64,000 nt of DNA from Phlegmacium glaucopus. Its lineage: Eukaryota > Basidiomycota > Agaricomycetes > Agaricales > Cortinariaceae. Each line of letters starts with the position of its first letter. Within the stretch, counting starts at the first letter, position 1. The stretch lies in contig MU130368.1 of the NCBI GenBank assembly GCA_015039465.1, positions 12,619 to 76,618 on the forward strand, in the 5' to 3' direction. Made by a program: the position numbers and the translations under genes. Positions 36,174 through 48,176 of the stretch are shown here, piece after piece. Under the pieces are notes generated by a model that saw only the letters and a program-made list of their open reading frames with translations, did no database searches and was not told where the DNA came from.

Positions 36174-37463
36174 CTAGAGCTGTTTGTAACGGAGGAGAAT
36201 GTAGCGCTGGATCATATACATTAACCCAGCCATAAAGAAAGCGAAATAGGCCTGCAGCATGACCCAAAGTCCTAACAAGGAGCGTTTTGGAGGGTAGATG
36301 GCTACCAACCTGGTTTTCCGTATGTCGGTGTCTCCCATTAAGTCCCTGAAGTAACGACCGCTCGCCAACGAAAACTCGACATTCCCTTGAACCCATTCCA
36401 CCAGTCCCTCGACGTAGAACTTCAAAACTTCATTTTCAGGACCTTCAAAGGTCGGCAGATTCTTCAAATCGTCTAAAAGACCCTTTTGGATGTCCAAGTA
36501 CATCCCTTCTACAAAATTGAAGCTCCTTGCACGTCGAGTCCTTTTTCCCGCTTAACAACATCGACGATGTTGTGCGCGACAGTCATTTGACCTCCAGCTT
36601 GTTCGACGTTCCAGGAATATATGTCCTTCGGAATGAAATTTGGTCAGTAAAGAAAAGGGTACTTGCTCCCACCGACTCACATTCGCGGTGACAACTAGAT
36701 CTCCTGTTGCAAGCGCCATTCTGTTGATGTGTGGGTGGTCGGCGATCGCGTCTGGAAGCTCGAAAGGCATGTATATAAAATCAAATGAAGACAAAAGACC
36801 TCCGGTTTGGCGACGGAGATGGAAATGCTCCTCGATGTTACGAAGGCGCCCAGTCTGTCGATCCTCAGCTTCTTCTGGCATTGAATCTATGTATGACGTG
36901 AAATCTTTGATAAATCGAGCCTTCGTTGCCGGAGGAGGGTTAAGTTTCGTGAGGACCATGCTCCAGAAGCTGTTGGTAGTTAGCATAGTGAAAATTGACA
37001 TCAACGTTTTACTAACCTTCGCACTGCCCTTCCTAGAACTGCTTCATTTTGTGGTGGTGGTGCAAACGGGTCTCTGCAAAGAAACTGAGGCGATATGTCA
37101 AGGATGGAAACATTAGACCTACGCCAAAGCTATCTTCATATGATCTGCTTCCCTCAGAGCCACCTCTGTCGTCTGCTTATCCGTGATGTCGTCGATCAGC
37201 CAGAACAAATGCATTAAATCTGAGCACAGCTGGTAGTGATCAGGACCGGCATGCCGATACGACCATGCTACCATGACATCGATCCTGTACCGCGAAAATT
37301 CCAGCAGAGCCCTTTCGCTATGCTGGCCAAAGCTCTTGAGCCATCGTAAGCTTTCCGTATTCGCTTTCGCGGCCAGAGAATGTATAGGGCATGAGAATGG
37401 CCACTCTTCTCCAGGTACGATATCTGGGAGACGGAAGTGTGTAATTCCAAGTTGCGGAGCCAT
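36174..37463 (-). pseudogene. Sesquiterpene synthase, one frameshift
   Basis: ATG 37463. Exons 37463-37123, 37073-37017, 36969-36681 and 36625-36174 join cleanly. The protein shows the aspartate-rich metal motif LFWLIDDITD near residue 90, the helical core (SMPEEAEDRQTG..., RRQTGGLL) and, across the last junction, the NSE motif NDIYSWNVEQ. Next come GGQMTVAHNIV and the C-terminal WVQGNVEFSLASGRYF, followed by KTR. It would cyclise farnesyl diphosphate. One base is missing near 36518 (GGAGCTTCAATTTTG where the family has ...GA-x-NFVEG), shifting to a TAG. Unless this is a sequencing error the C-terminal quarter is lost, so the gene is a fresh pseudogene. The tail after SLASGRYF is longer and more hydrophobic than usual. 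I see no convincing cluster partners nearby. Confidence 0.85.
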
Positions 37464-38499
37464 AGATGTAGTGAGTTTTCAGCGAGTATTTCATGCCCTA
37501 TATATACTTTTCAGCGAACAGGCTTATCTCACATCATAGAACCTGTCACTTATTCTCTGCGCGCTTGCGACTGTCACGAATTTTTGTCAAAGCTAACCAA
37601 TTCTCCCTTAGAACAACTTCTCCACAAACGAAATAGTTGCAGATTCAATCCCCGATGAAGACAACAAATGACCGGCATTGTCCAATCCATTGCCAGTAGT
37701 CTGAGTCGATAAACTCAGCAACCATACAATGGCAGAAACCATATTCAATCGACAAATACCTTGTAGGCAGTTTTCGGACGGTAGAATAAGAATGGTCCCT
37801 ATAGGGATGATTACTTTTCCATAGGTCGATGGGTCGAATGTCGCCATTTGAAATGACTTGCTGTCCGTAAGCCAAGTTCGCATAAAATCATGCAAACTAT
37901 TTTTCTTCTTGGGATATTTTTAGGATAACCGGGTTAGCCGCGCTCATCCTGGTGCTAAGATAGCTGGAATAGACCGATTAAAGTAAGTCAAGCAGCTCAA
38001 AACTGATAAGGTGAGTTACCAATCGAGATGACTTGTGCAACTTTCTATACATTTGTATTCTCATTAATTTCATCAGCCATGCCACATTTTCGAATTGAGG
38101 AAGGGATTTAAGTAAAAGAGTTACGGTGTCCTTATTCATAGAAATATCAGGCCTCTCCCGGAGGTACATAACTTACCCTTATTGAATTCCATGGTTGCCG
38201 CGTACAAGCAGTCTCACATACTTGCCTTCTTTCCGTTTGGTTCCCCTGGTCAATCTACCGGGACTTGACTCTCTACTGCTTTGAGTTATGGGGTATATAT
38301 GGAAACAAAGCCCTACCTCCATATCGCTCAAATATGAGGGTCACAAAGTCATCGAGTCCATCCCAGAGAGAATAATTTGATAATCCCTCCATAAGCGTTC
38401 GTCATCAGTTGACGCTGGAGGCTTCTATGAATCTTTGCGATTTGAGTGGGTTTGAGTCTTTGACTGTTTTCATGTCTTCACTGATCGGGAAAAGCCTTT
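37464..38499. other. No reliable gene
   Basis: Upstream of the terpene synthase. A minus-strand open frame (37895-37608) reads vaguely like the end of a P450 (a KVIIPIGTILILPSE stretch) but lacks the ExxR and haem-Cys motifs. Nothing else is supportable. Confidence 0.35.
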
Positions 38500-38990
38500 G
38501 CTTCATAGTACATCTCCTGCTAATATTGCAAGAATCAAGATACCCCATCAGCGCGCAGAACTTCTTTGTTCCAACTGGTTTGAGTGGGCCGTTGCCTTCA
38601 GCATGACAGATCCAAGTTCTGTCAGATCAATTGTTGAACAGATATCTTACGATACTATTAGTATTAGGAAGCTCACTTACCTGCATATCCATTGTAACGC
38701 CAAGACTTTTATTGGATGGAAGTTGTTGGTGCTCCTCCAATCCACTATAAGTTTTCTAACTGAATTCCTAAGGCTCTGTATATGACGCCTGTTGGTTTTG
38801 AGAGATTTGGTAGAACGAAAGACGGCAGAGCCAAATGTCGGCACTTCTGTTGAGTTTGAAATAAATTTGCCTTCGCAGTGCAAAGTCCGAGATCAGGACT
38901 CTTCAGAAGCCGACTGGTTAAACCCACACCAATAGATGCCAACCAGGCCGAGCGCGGCAAGTTGATATAAGACCGAGTTCTCAATAGTAA
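38500..38990 (-). pseudogene. Fragment of an unknown gene, inverted copy of 61480-61870
   Basis: On the minus strand it shares with 61480-61870 the order LHCE-x(2)-FI-x-NS-x(2)-VPT, ATACAGAGCC(T/C), AATTCAGTTAGAAA, TGGCGTTA(C/G), GATCTGACAGAACT. Stops and frame changes prevent a full product in both. Probably an old duplicated gene of unknown function; introns may explain part of the frame changes. Confidence 0.45.
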
Positions 38991-39933
38991 AAACTCAGAA
39001 CAACTCTGTAATAACTCTCACGTCTACCTTGTATCCGACGTCCGTGTAACAAGGGAGCCCCGTTCAATTCATGGTTGAATAATGCACCATATATGGACTG
39101 GCAGCATCGGCGATAGACAGCGGAAATCACGTTTATATTAGGCGCCTGGTACTATTGATTATCTACTATTTCTCATTTCAAAGATAATGATATGCACAAG
39201 GACAGAAATCACATGTTTGCATTAATGCGGCGTGAACTGAGATACCTCCGGCACCCAAGTCAAATATCTTGGCATGTATGGTCACTCGTAAGATAGATCT
39301 AGATCAAAAAATCAAGTTCGCGAGCGCTCAACTATAATATCAAAAATCAATAAGTCTGAGTCTCTGAGCCTCTGACAGGAACTTTGTATTGTTCTTTCAT
39401 CTTTCTTCATAGCTCGCAGGTTGAATTACATAAAATGTCTTCTCACCCAAAAGCAGCACTGCACCTTCTGCATGTGACGCCACGGCGTTTATCTGTCCCC
39501 CGAGGTTCATTCCCAGAGTCATTGAGCCCTGACTCTGAGCCACTGAGGCTTGATAATGATGCTTTAAAGCCCAGTGAAGGAACATGGTGATAATGGTCGA
39601 TGTACATTACTCAGAATAATGATTTTTTGAAACTAAATTGTTAGTAGTATAAGTAGCTTTTCTTTTTAACTTGTGCAGGATTAGACGACTGAGTGCCAGT
39701 AGCTCTGTCAATATATTATGTGTCTACCTTGGTCATCTGCCAATTCTAATTTCTCCATGTTCTCTCTTGAATTAAATGCCAGATTCGACGCGTTTCAAGA
39801 AGCCACATGATGATTCTGGGGGGAAAAAAAACAACGGAAAAAAGGTATCGGTAAGATATAACTTTACATAGGCTAACTAATACAACACTTGCAACAACAG
39901 AATCAATGAACATCAAGTGCGGCCAAGTGAAGC
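38991..39933. other. No gene recognised
   Basis: Two short ATG-initiated frames (39435-39590, Pro/Ser-rich; 39777-39850, MPDSTRFKKPHDD...) look mildly protein-like but have no family match or firm splice links. Confidence 0.35.
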
Positions 39934-40037
39934 TCAAGCCGCATTAACCTGGATTACTACCCCTTGCAAATGTTGAGGAATGGGAGGGTTATAATCTAAC
40001 ATCTAGTGATGTGCCGGCTTGGCCTGGAAGCCAGAAG

Positions 40038-41682
40038 TGTTGAAATATGACTCCCGCCACTACCGTAGATTATGTAATTTTATTTAATACTCCGCAGTAA
40101 ACAACAATAAGACTTGACTTCGAATTCGTAGCTCGTCGCTCGTTCGCCGTCACGCTGCCTCGTCACGGTATATATTCCAACAGGTTATGGGCCCCGCTTG
40201 CGACTGATCTCTTCAAGTCCACGTATCCGCATTTTTCGAGCCTTTTAGGAGGGAAAGGCGAAGCTAAGTGGGGGAAAAGGAGACCGTATATTACGACTTA
40301 GTGGTAAGAGAAAGAAGTGGTGATAAAGGCGGCGGCTAAGTAAACGGAGTATAACGACCTCCCGACTCCACTAAAGCAGCTACCAGCCCCTAAAACCGAC
40401 TTCGTATTCTCATCATGCTTGACCTCGGGTCCTACTTAGATCTGGTTACTCCTAGAACAGCGATTGGAGTTCTAGTAGTCCAAACACTGGTTACCGTAGC
40501 TCAAAAGCATGCTAGCTGTTATGTAACAACCACTTAAGCCTATACCCTTCCCTTCCCAGCACTCTCTACCTTATTTTAACAACTGCCTCTGCCTAAGCTA
40601 AGCACCGTGATAGGAAGACCATAAGTCTCTGCTCAAATCGGGTCCGAAGGAAAGGTCTCAACCACCACTGCTAGCCCCTCGCCACCAACCCTAGCTGATC
40701 CTTGGTCTAACACCGTATATGGAAGACTAGAACCTGGAGGGTAAGGTTTCGAAAGAGTGGGACTCCAAACCATGATCGGTCCACGGGGGGTGTTGGCTAG
40801 TCGTACTCCATTCAGAGTTGGAGGAAAAAGGTAAGTTTGGTCAACATCGGTCACTCAAACCCTTCCCTCTTGTATTGTCGCGCTAGGTACAACGGTTCCA
40901 TCCCATGATCTGTTCATATATTCCTACACCTCTATCAAGAGTTGTGTTAAACAACTGTCTTTTACGCTTTTTGCCGTGCTTTTTCTGTGTCTCTTCCGGC
41001 CTTTTTGTGTTTTTACGTGCAAAAAAAAAAAAAGGTGATCATGATGAGGAGGAAGGTTTTGATTGGGGGAATTTCAAAGAATCGCAAGGGGGTGTGCTAT
41101 AGATGTGGACGACCAAATCATCAAGCTCGATTCTGTGTCACGAACATGCCAGAAGACGTCAAACGCAAAACACTCAACCGTTCTGACTCTGCCATTGTTG
41201 CTGTCATCGACTCAGATGATGACCCTATGCAAACTCTTTTCGCATTCACAACCACTTCCACTAACTCTGATGAATCAAACTCTATCCCTCCATCCTTATC
41301 TCACCCAGAACCAAACCCTACTTTGGTGGAACCAAAGATCAAGAAGAATCGCCGTCCTAGACGCCGCTCCAAGAAATGTGAGCATGATTCTTTTAGTTTC
41401 TAATTTATTATTTTTTTCGCAATCCTTTCTCATTCCCTACCTCTCACATTCCTTTTATATATTAATTTACATCTACCACATTCATTACTTTTATTTTTCT
41501 TTGGTTACAATATGGGGGTGTCAGGATTCAGGGGGTGTGTTGAAATATGACTCCCGCCACTACCTTAGATTATGTAATTTTATTTAATACTCCGCAGTAA
41601 ACAACAATAAGACTTGACTTCGAATTCGTAGCTCGTCGCTCGTTCGCCGTCGCGCTGCCTCGTCACGGTATATATTCCAACA
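40038..41682 (+). mobile_element. Small non-autonomous LTR retrotransposon with half-tRNA primer site
   Basis: Direct LTRs of 145 bp (40038-40182, 41538-41682) run TGTTGAAATATG...TATTCCAACA and differ at about two positions. The 5-bp target duplication AGAAG is exact (40033-40037, 41683-41687). Immediately after the left LTR comes GGTTATGGGCCCC, complementary to the anticodon arm of eukaryotic initiator tRNA-Met, the primer arrangement used by copia. A G-rich tract (GGGGGTG with GGGGGTG repeated) precedes the right LTR. The interior encodes only a zinc-knuckle piece, so this is a derivative needing a full-length partner. Confidence 0.9.
41041..41403 (+). CDS. Gag-like CCHC zinc-knuckle ORF of the small LTR element
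   Basis: A 120-residue frame containing CYRCGRPNHQARFC, an exact CX2CX4HX4C nucleic-acid-binding knuckle, then acidic and Lys/Arg-rich segments (KKNRRPRRRSKKC). It starts ATGATGAGG after a poly-A run at 41020-41033. No capsid, protease, reverse transcriptase or integrase is present. Probably the remaining 3' end of a gag gene; translation is unproven. Confidence 0.6.
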   Translation: MMRRKVLIGGISKNRKGVCYRCGRPNHQARFCVTNMPEDVKRKTLNRSDSAIVAVIDSDDDPMQTLFAFTTTSTNSDESNSIPPSLSHPEPNPTLVEPKIKKNRRPRRRSKKCEHDSFSF

Positions 41683-43549
41683 AGAAGCCAGGCCAAGCCA
41701 AGCAAAATAGGCCAGGCCAAAGCCAAGCCATGAGCTTGGCTTACCTTGGCCTGTGGCCTTGGCTTGATATTTTCAAAGCCACAGGCCATGGCCTGAGCCA
41801 TGGCTTTGGGAAATTTTTTGGTAGGACTGAGTGGTAAATTATGATGTATAAAAAGTTAAAATTTGATTTTTCTAAAAACAATTTATCATAAAACAGAGGA
41901 TTATATTATTTTATATAGGGTATTTTTATTCATTTAAGGATAATTCATAAAAAAATCACCTGATCCTGCAGAGAATAATGGATAGGCATTAGAATTAATG
42001 ATGAATTTAGGCAGAAAAAATCTTATGTATTTTCTTTTTTTACTAATCTTCACTTTTTTAGGTGTAAGCCATGGCCTGAGCCAAGGCCAAAGTCAAGCCA
42101 AGTTTTGACCCCAAGCCATGGCTTGAGCCAGGCCAGGCCAAGGCCAAGCCAAGACCAAGGGTTTGGCCTTGGCCTGGAAAAAGTGAAGCCAAAGCCAAGG
42201 AAAGCCAGGCCAAAGCCAAGCCAGCACATCACTACTAACATCGCATCCAGAGGAGGATACTCTCCACGAGATGGACCATCCGCAGGGTTCTCCTTCCCCG
42301 GAATCAAATCCACCTCCAATTCCAGCCTTGCTTCCTCGCACAGATCAAGAATCCTCGCTAGAATGATATTGAGTCCGTTGTTCGACGTCCACCTCCCCTT
42401 CCTCAATGCCTTGACTACGCCTTTATTATCCGACCTCACCAGTACCTTCATATCCCGATATCCACTTGAGAGCAGCGAGAGGATGCCGAGCTCAACGGCG
42501 ATGAGCTCAGCCCAGGACATGTTGATATTGCCGTCAGACCCAAGAAGAATATTTGGATGGTTCGGGGTGAAGGTCCATGCGAGCCAGCGGTCGTCGAGGA
42601 TGAAACCGATCCCATAGGCCGACGCATCTATGAATATCTTAGGGGAGGGTGAAGATATGGAAGAGGATTGCGCGAGCCGCGATGGGAGATAGGGGGTGGG
42701 AAGGAGAGAAAAGGTTGAGGAGCGGCGGGATCGCGATGAATGGCTGTCCCAATTATCTACGACGTATATCTGTGCTGGAGTCTGTTTCTTCCGCACTGTT
42801 CGTACTGCCTTTTTGAAAAAAGCCTTGACCTGTTTGAGAGCGCTTTTGTTGCCGGGCTCGCGTGCCGACCGTATCAACAACGACACCTGGCTGATATTGA
42901 GGTTGGGTTCAAGAGACTCATAGATTGTAATAGGTGACAGAAAATCAGGCGACAACCCGGTGTCGGACTGCCTTGATAGAACGGCCTCGATACTTGAGTT
43001 GACTAGAGATGGTGGTGAGGCAGGCGGTGACTCAGCGAGGTTGTATTCGGCAGACTTGTTGAGGGCTTTGACGATGTCATCTGGGATTTCGGAGGCAGAA
43101 TCAGCGAGATCGGATTTGGGAGGCTCGTTAAGGGCTTCAACGATGTCATTGGGGATTTCTGGGGTGGAATCAGCAGGGTCATATTCAGGAGACTCGTTAA
43201 GGGCCTCGACGATGTCATTGGGGATTTCAGGGGTAAAATCAGCGAGGGTGGATTCGGGAGGCTCGTTAAGGGCTTCGACGATGTTATTGGGGATTTCAGG
43301 GACGAAATCAGAGAGGTTAGATTCGGGAGACACGTTTGAGGCGTCGCCAGTGTCATTGGGGACCCCGGAGTCAGACTGCCTTGCTACACTTGAGCCGGTA
43401 ATAGGCGGCGATGGTGGGGCAGGCAACAATTCGGCAGGGGATGGCTGTGAGGCAGGCGGTGACTCAGTGTCAGACTTAGAACTTGGATGACCAAAGCCAT
43501 CGCTGCCAGAGCGACTAGCGGAGAGAAAATTATTGAAATGAGAAGACAA

Positions 43550-43838
43550 ACATTACCATTCCTGTACCTGAAGCTGAAGATACGCGGAAGAAACGACCAG
43601 GCCATTATGCGTAAGTAATATTTGCGGCCTCCAGGTATATATTGCACTTCGTGTAGGGCATGATCCTGACCGCACGATAACGGCAAGGTTTGCGTACAGA
43701 CTGCCTCTAGCACATCTTTTACATGTGGGGTCACACTGCATGTGGTTAAGGTGAAAGGACCAACAAGGTGGCTAAGATGTGCAAGAAGGTGAGTCTATGT
43801 AGTCGAAGGTTATGTTAACGAAGAAAGAAACTGATCTC
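43550..43838. other. Spacer between the RNase H gene and gypsy copy 2
   Basis: Probably holds the RNase H gene's 5' part or promoter on the minus strand; no motif identified. It ends with one copy of the gypsy target duplication ATCTC. Confidence 0.4.
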
Positions 43839-44012
43839 TGTCAGCGTCGCGAGAGTAAAAGGGCGGAAATAAATATATAGGCAGTGGATAGACCAGCGCA
43901 AGACTGGAAAAGTATTTACAGGAGATGGAAGGCTATATACTGCGAATGTGAGACACACTACCGTAAAGGGAGAGGACAAGATAAGATAAGATAAGGCGAT
44001 CATTCTCTGACA
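43839..44012 (-). repeat. 3' LTR of gypsy copy 2
   Basis: 174 bp, same sequence as 49546-49719 with about five substitutions. In the element's orientation this is the downstream LTR. Confidence 0.95.
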
Positions 44013-47000
44013 TTATCTCCTCCTTTCGAACGGACCTTGTACCTGCTCAAAACTCGTTTGGCGTGTGTCAAGTTATCTTCTGTCAACCACTCGTTCTCCT
44101 CCATCGGAAAACCCTTCCATTTCACCAAGAATTGCCTCTTTCCCCTTCTGATACGATCATTCAAAATCTCCTCCACTTCCTGTTCAGGTTCTCCATCTAT
44201 AAGTTCAGGTGGGGGTGGCTCTACATGCGGCCAGTTTCCTCGGTGATAAGGGAAAAGTTTCGAAACGTGAAAAACTGGGTGAACCTTCCATGTCGACGGT
44301 AGTTTGAGCCGGTACGCACGCTGGCCGATTTTACCTTCAACTTTGAATGGCCCGAAACGGCGGTGTTCTAATTTTTGGGTGGGTCGATTCGTTTTCAGGT
44401 TCTCGCCCTCCAAAAGAACTTCGTCGCCTGGTTGGAATTCAGGTTCCGCCTGGTGGCTGCGATCGAAGTGGGTTTTCATGTCTCTCGCTGCTCGCTCTAA
44501 TGCTGCTGCTGCTTCTTTCCTCAGTTCTTCCATCCTCTTTACAAAGTCTGATGCCGCCTCCACTGTCGACTCTGTTCTTACTTCAACACCTTTTCGTGGA
44601 TTACGTCCCCAGTTGAGCATGAAAGGTGAGTGGCCAGTGCTTCTGTTGACCTTGTCGTTATAACTGAATTCGGCTAGGGAAAGCCAGTCCACCCAGTTGT
44701 CTTGCCGGTAATTGACAAAGATACGCAGATATTGTTCAACTTCTTGGTTTACACATTCAGTTTGGCCGTCAGTCTCTGGGTGGTACGCGGTGGATGTATT
44801 AGTTTGGATGCCAAGTAAGTGATTCAGCGCTTCCATGAATTTGGAAACAAAGATGGTTCCCCGATCACTAATGACGGATTCTGGTAGGCCAAAATCCTTC
44901 CACACATGGTCTCTATAAAGCCGTGCAGCTCCCTCAGATGTTAGAGATGTATAGGTGGGAACAATACGAATCATCTTGGTGAGTCTATCAACGACAACCA
45001 TAATAGCATTGTATCCCAAGCTAAGGGGTAGTTCGGTGATTAGGTCGACAGTAATCCGCTGCCACGGATATTTGGGAATAGGATTCGGTGAGAGTAGTCC
45101 TTGTGGCTTACTTCGTTTAATTTTCGTTCATTGACAAAGATCACAGTTTTCAACATAGCGACGAATGTCAATGTGGACTCGGGGCCACCAGTAGGAACGT
45201 AAGACTAACACTGCAGTTCTATATCGTCCTGGGTGACCTGCAGTGAAGGTGTCGTGGTGTAAGCGGATGATTGTTTCGCAAAGGGCACGGTCTGGTGGTA
45301 CATAAATACGATTTTGCCATAGAATCAAGCCTTCATACTCTTCCCAATCTCTCTCTTTCAGCATCAATTTCTGTTTCACAACTCATTCCACTCCTTTATG
45401 GTGTCGGATTTTCTCAACCAAGTCCGTTCCTTCATCCTCAATGTCAACATTTATTCTTCACAAATGGTGAGGTTGAATTAACACAACCCCCTCATTATCA
45501 TCCCGTCCCTTTTCATGATCTGGTCTCCTAGACAACGCGTCTGCCCTCCCCATGGTATGGCCTGGCCTATGGATCAATACAAAATCGTAGTTCGCAAGTT
45601 CAAGTGACCATCGAGCTTGTCGGCGGTTCAGTTTCTGGGCGGTCGTGAAGTATTGGAGGTTTTTGTGATCAGTGTGGATTTCGACTGTGTGTTCAGCTCC
45701 TTGTAAGTGATGTCGCCATTCTTCAAGCGCTCGCATAATGGCTAACATTTCTCGATCATGAATTTCATAGTTTCTCTCGACGTTGCTCAAGGATTTTGAT
45801 AAAAAGGCAACGGGTTTCCACACCTTGTCTTGACACTGCAGCAGTGTTGCGCCAGTTGCATACCCAGAGCTGTCGGCCTCTACGCGATAGGGATCCATAT
45901 CGGTGGGAAACGCTAGTACAGGTGCTGTTGTAACAGCTATCTTGAGATCCTTGAATGCTTTTCTCTCCTCTCCTCCCCACTTCCACGGTTGATTGCCAGT
46001 AAGTCGATGGAGCGGGTAACTCATGGTTGAAAAATGACTGATAAATCGTTGATAATAGTTTGCAAATCCAAGAAATTGTTGAAGTTTGCGTTTATCCTTG
46101 GGTTCTGGCCATGCCCGCACTGCCTCTACCTTCCCAGCATCCATCTCTACACCGTCCTCTGAGATCACCATACCAAGGTATTCTACCTTCGTCTTTTCCC
46201 ACTCACACTTCTCAGGCTTCAACGATAGATTATTATCTGCGAGAATCTGAAGAACTTCTTTTGTTACGGCGCGGTGTTCCTCCAATGTTTTCGTAAATAT
46301 CAGGATGTCGTCCATGTACACCACCACTACACCTCGCGTAATCAGCCCTGAGAATAACTCATTCATCATTGTTTGGAAGGTCGCAGGGGAATTGGTTAAG
46401 CCAAAGAACATAACCAGTGGTTCGAAGAGACCCCGGTTTGTGATAAATGCGGCTTTCCATTCGTCGCCCTCTTTAACTCTAACATTGTTATAGCCCCACC
46501 TAATATCAAACTTCGTGAAGTAACGTGCGCCTCGTAATTTGTCAATGATTTCAGAGATAAGAGGTAATGGATATCGGTTCTTTATCGTTCCTGCGTTTAA
46601 CCGACAATAGTCTTGAACAGGGCGCAGAATTCCATCCTTTTTCTTGACAAAGAAGAACGGGGATGCGATTGGACTCTTGGACGGTCGGATCCTCCCAGAC
46701 TGTAAGTGCTCTTCAATGAATTCATCAAGTTGGCGTTGTTCATCTCGAGCCAATGGGTAGATTTTGCTTGTAAACGGGGTGCAATCGTCCTTGAGCTCGA
46801 TTGCATGGTCCCATTTTTGTCGGGGTGGTAAGGTGTCAAAACTTGATTTCTCGAATATTGGACTGAAATCTTTGATGTTATCTGTCAGGAATTGAGACGT
46901 TTGCTTTCAACTTCTTGACATGTTCCTCCTCTTCCGCAACGCGCTGCAGTGAAGTGTATGCCGCCTGGATGGTTTCAAGATCCTCTGGTAAGACAAATAA

Positions 47001-48176
47001 TCTCTCTCCCTCCTCTAACATATCTATTTCTTCATTTCCCCAGTCATCCTCCTCAACCTCCTCGTTTCTTTCTTCATCATCACTATTGTCCACAAGGTTT
47101 CCTATCGTACTCTCATCCTCCTCCCACAACTGAGGCGTTCCACATTCCTGTGGACAACGATCAAACAGGATCTTCGCATGGGTCCAATCAATGTTGGGGT
47201 TATGTCTCCGGAGCCATGAATGACCAAGGATAAGCTTATTGGGTCCTGTGTTGGTGACGGCAAATGTTATTGTTTCAACGTGATCTCCAATTTTGAGACG
47301 TAATGGCACCACACATTGGATAGGGCCACCTTCGTTTGGGGTACGATCAATGTTGTAGATCGGAATTGGGTGCGTAAGTTTCTCAAGGTTCAGCTTTAGT
47401 TCTCTTGCTAATGATTCATCGATATAACACCCTGTCGCACCTGAGTCTAGAAGGCAATCCATCGTGAATTTCATTGCTGTGTCAACGGTTTGAAGAACTG
47501 CAGGAATAATGGTTGAGTTCGCTTTGGTTTTGCCCATTCCTCGTATGACATGCTGAAAGGGATGCCGTAGGTCTTCCAATGTTCGAATAGTGTCATTGAC
47601 TGGCGCAGTAATAAGTGCTTGGAAGAGGGATACAGTGACTTCATTTTGTCGTCGACTGGAAGTCCATTTTCTTAATGCATGTATGGCCTTGTCCTTCATC
47701 TCCTTCAGCCATCGTAGAAGTTTAGCCGCTGCACTGACATCATCTATATCTTCACCCTTCTCTTTCTGCCTCATATCTATCTCTCTTTCCATCATTTCCC
47801 CTTTTTTTGATGTTTCCTTTTCTTCATCTCTTTCATTCATAATGTTTTCATTTGCCCTCAAACCACTTGTATCCTCATTCTTCTCTTTCTGCTTTGTACC
47901 TATCTTTCCTCCCATTGCTTCCTTCCTTTCCATTGTTTCTTCCTCCTCATCCTTTTCGTTTGTGATGTTCTCATCCTCAAGAATACTAGGACCTTTGGCT
48001 TTCCTTTTTTTCTTCATCCTTTGTTCATCTTCATCTTCTACATCTATCACAGTTGCTTTCATCACAGGTTTCATCTTCGGTTGTGCGGCTTTTAATGGCG
48101 TTGCAGAGTCGTGTATTGGTGTAAGTAAATTCGTACTAATACATTGTGTAGACGAAGAGGGCGCACGGTATTTCAC
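44000..48176 (-). pseudogene. Pol polyprotein of gypsy copy 2
   Basis: The pol frame overlaps the gag stop by four bases (GTGA), so expression by -1 frameshift or re-initiation is likely. Order: acidic/Lys-rich linker; protease MDCLLDSGATGCYID; a frameshift near 46895; reverse transcriptase (VQDYCRLN, FDIRWGY, VVVYMDDILIF); RNase H (ADSSGYATGA, HTDHKNLQYF, GRADALSRRP); integrase zinc-binding (ENCDLC) and DDE core (VVVDRLTKM, ISDRGTIF, PETDGQTEC); and a chromodomain (RQFLVKWKGFPMEENEW). TGA stops at 45458, 45383 and 45128 lie in one frame; the last replaces Arg in the usual CDLCQR. The Cys in DYCRLN replaces the usual Arg, another CpG-type change. Confidence 0.95.

Larger units (their letters stand above)
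40004..42234. mobile_element. hAT-like MITE with CCAAGCC repeats, itself interrupted
   Basis: Ends TAGTGATGTGC...GCACATCACTA with exact 8-bp target duplication CTAACATC (39996-40003, 42235-42242). Its own sequence is about 580 bp: 40004-40037 and 41688-42234, rich in (GG)CCAAGCC / GGCTTGG repeats at both ends around an AT-rich core. The remaining 1.65 kb is a nested LTR element. It sits inside the RNase H gene. The TAGTGATG end is shared with the MITEs at 50881 and 57265. Confidence 0.9.
39934..43549 (-). pseudogene. RNase H-domain protein of DIRS-like type, split by a MITE
   Basis: Minus strand from about 43549. The N-terminal part is low-complexity with four tandem copies of a 23-24 residue unit (EIPNDIVEALNEPPESTLAD-type). 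An RNase H fold follows: IFIDASAYGIGFILDDRWLA, MSWAELIAVELG, VLVRSDNKGVVKAL and GKENPADGPSRGEYPP, supplying the acidic residues. The frame enters the inserted element at 42234. Past the insertion, after one copy of the 8-bp duplication, the frame continues ...YNPPIPQHLQGV... and stops at 39934, so the gene was whole before insertion. No reverse transcriptase or recombinase lies beside it. The first codon is unclear (the open frame starts with TTG), and an upstream exon is likely. Confidence 0.7.

Noticed and set aside
37608..37895. Cytochrome P450 beside the terpene synthase
   Set aside because: Only one short stretch is suggestive; the ExxR and haem-binding Cys motifs are missing.
42696..43490. 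Plus-strand open frames opposite the RNase H gene
   Set aside because: They are the antisense of the tandem-repeat region, with no domain, while the minus strand encodes a recognisable RNase H.
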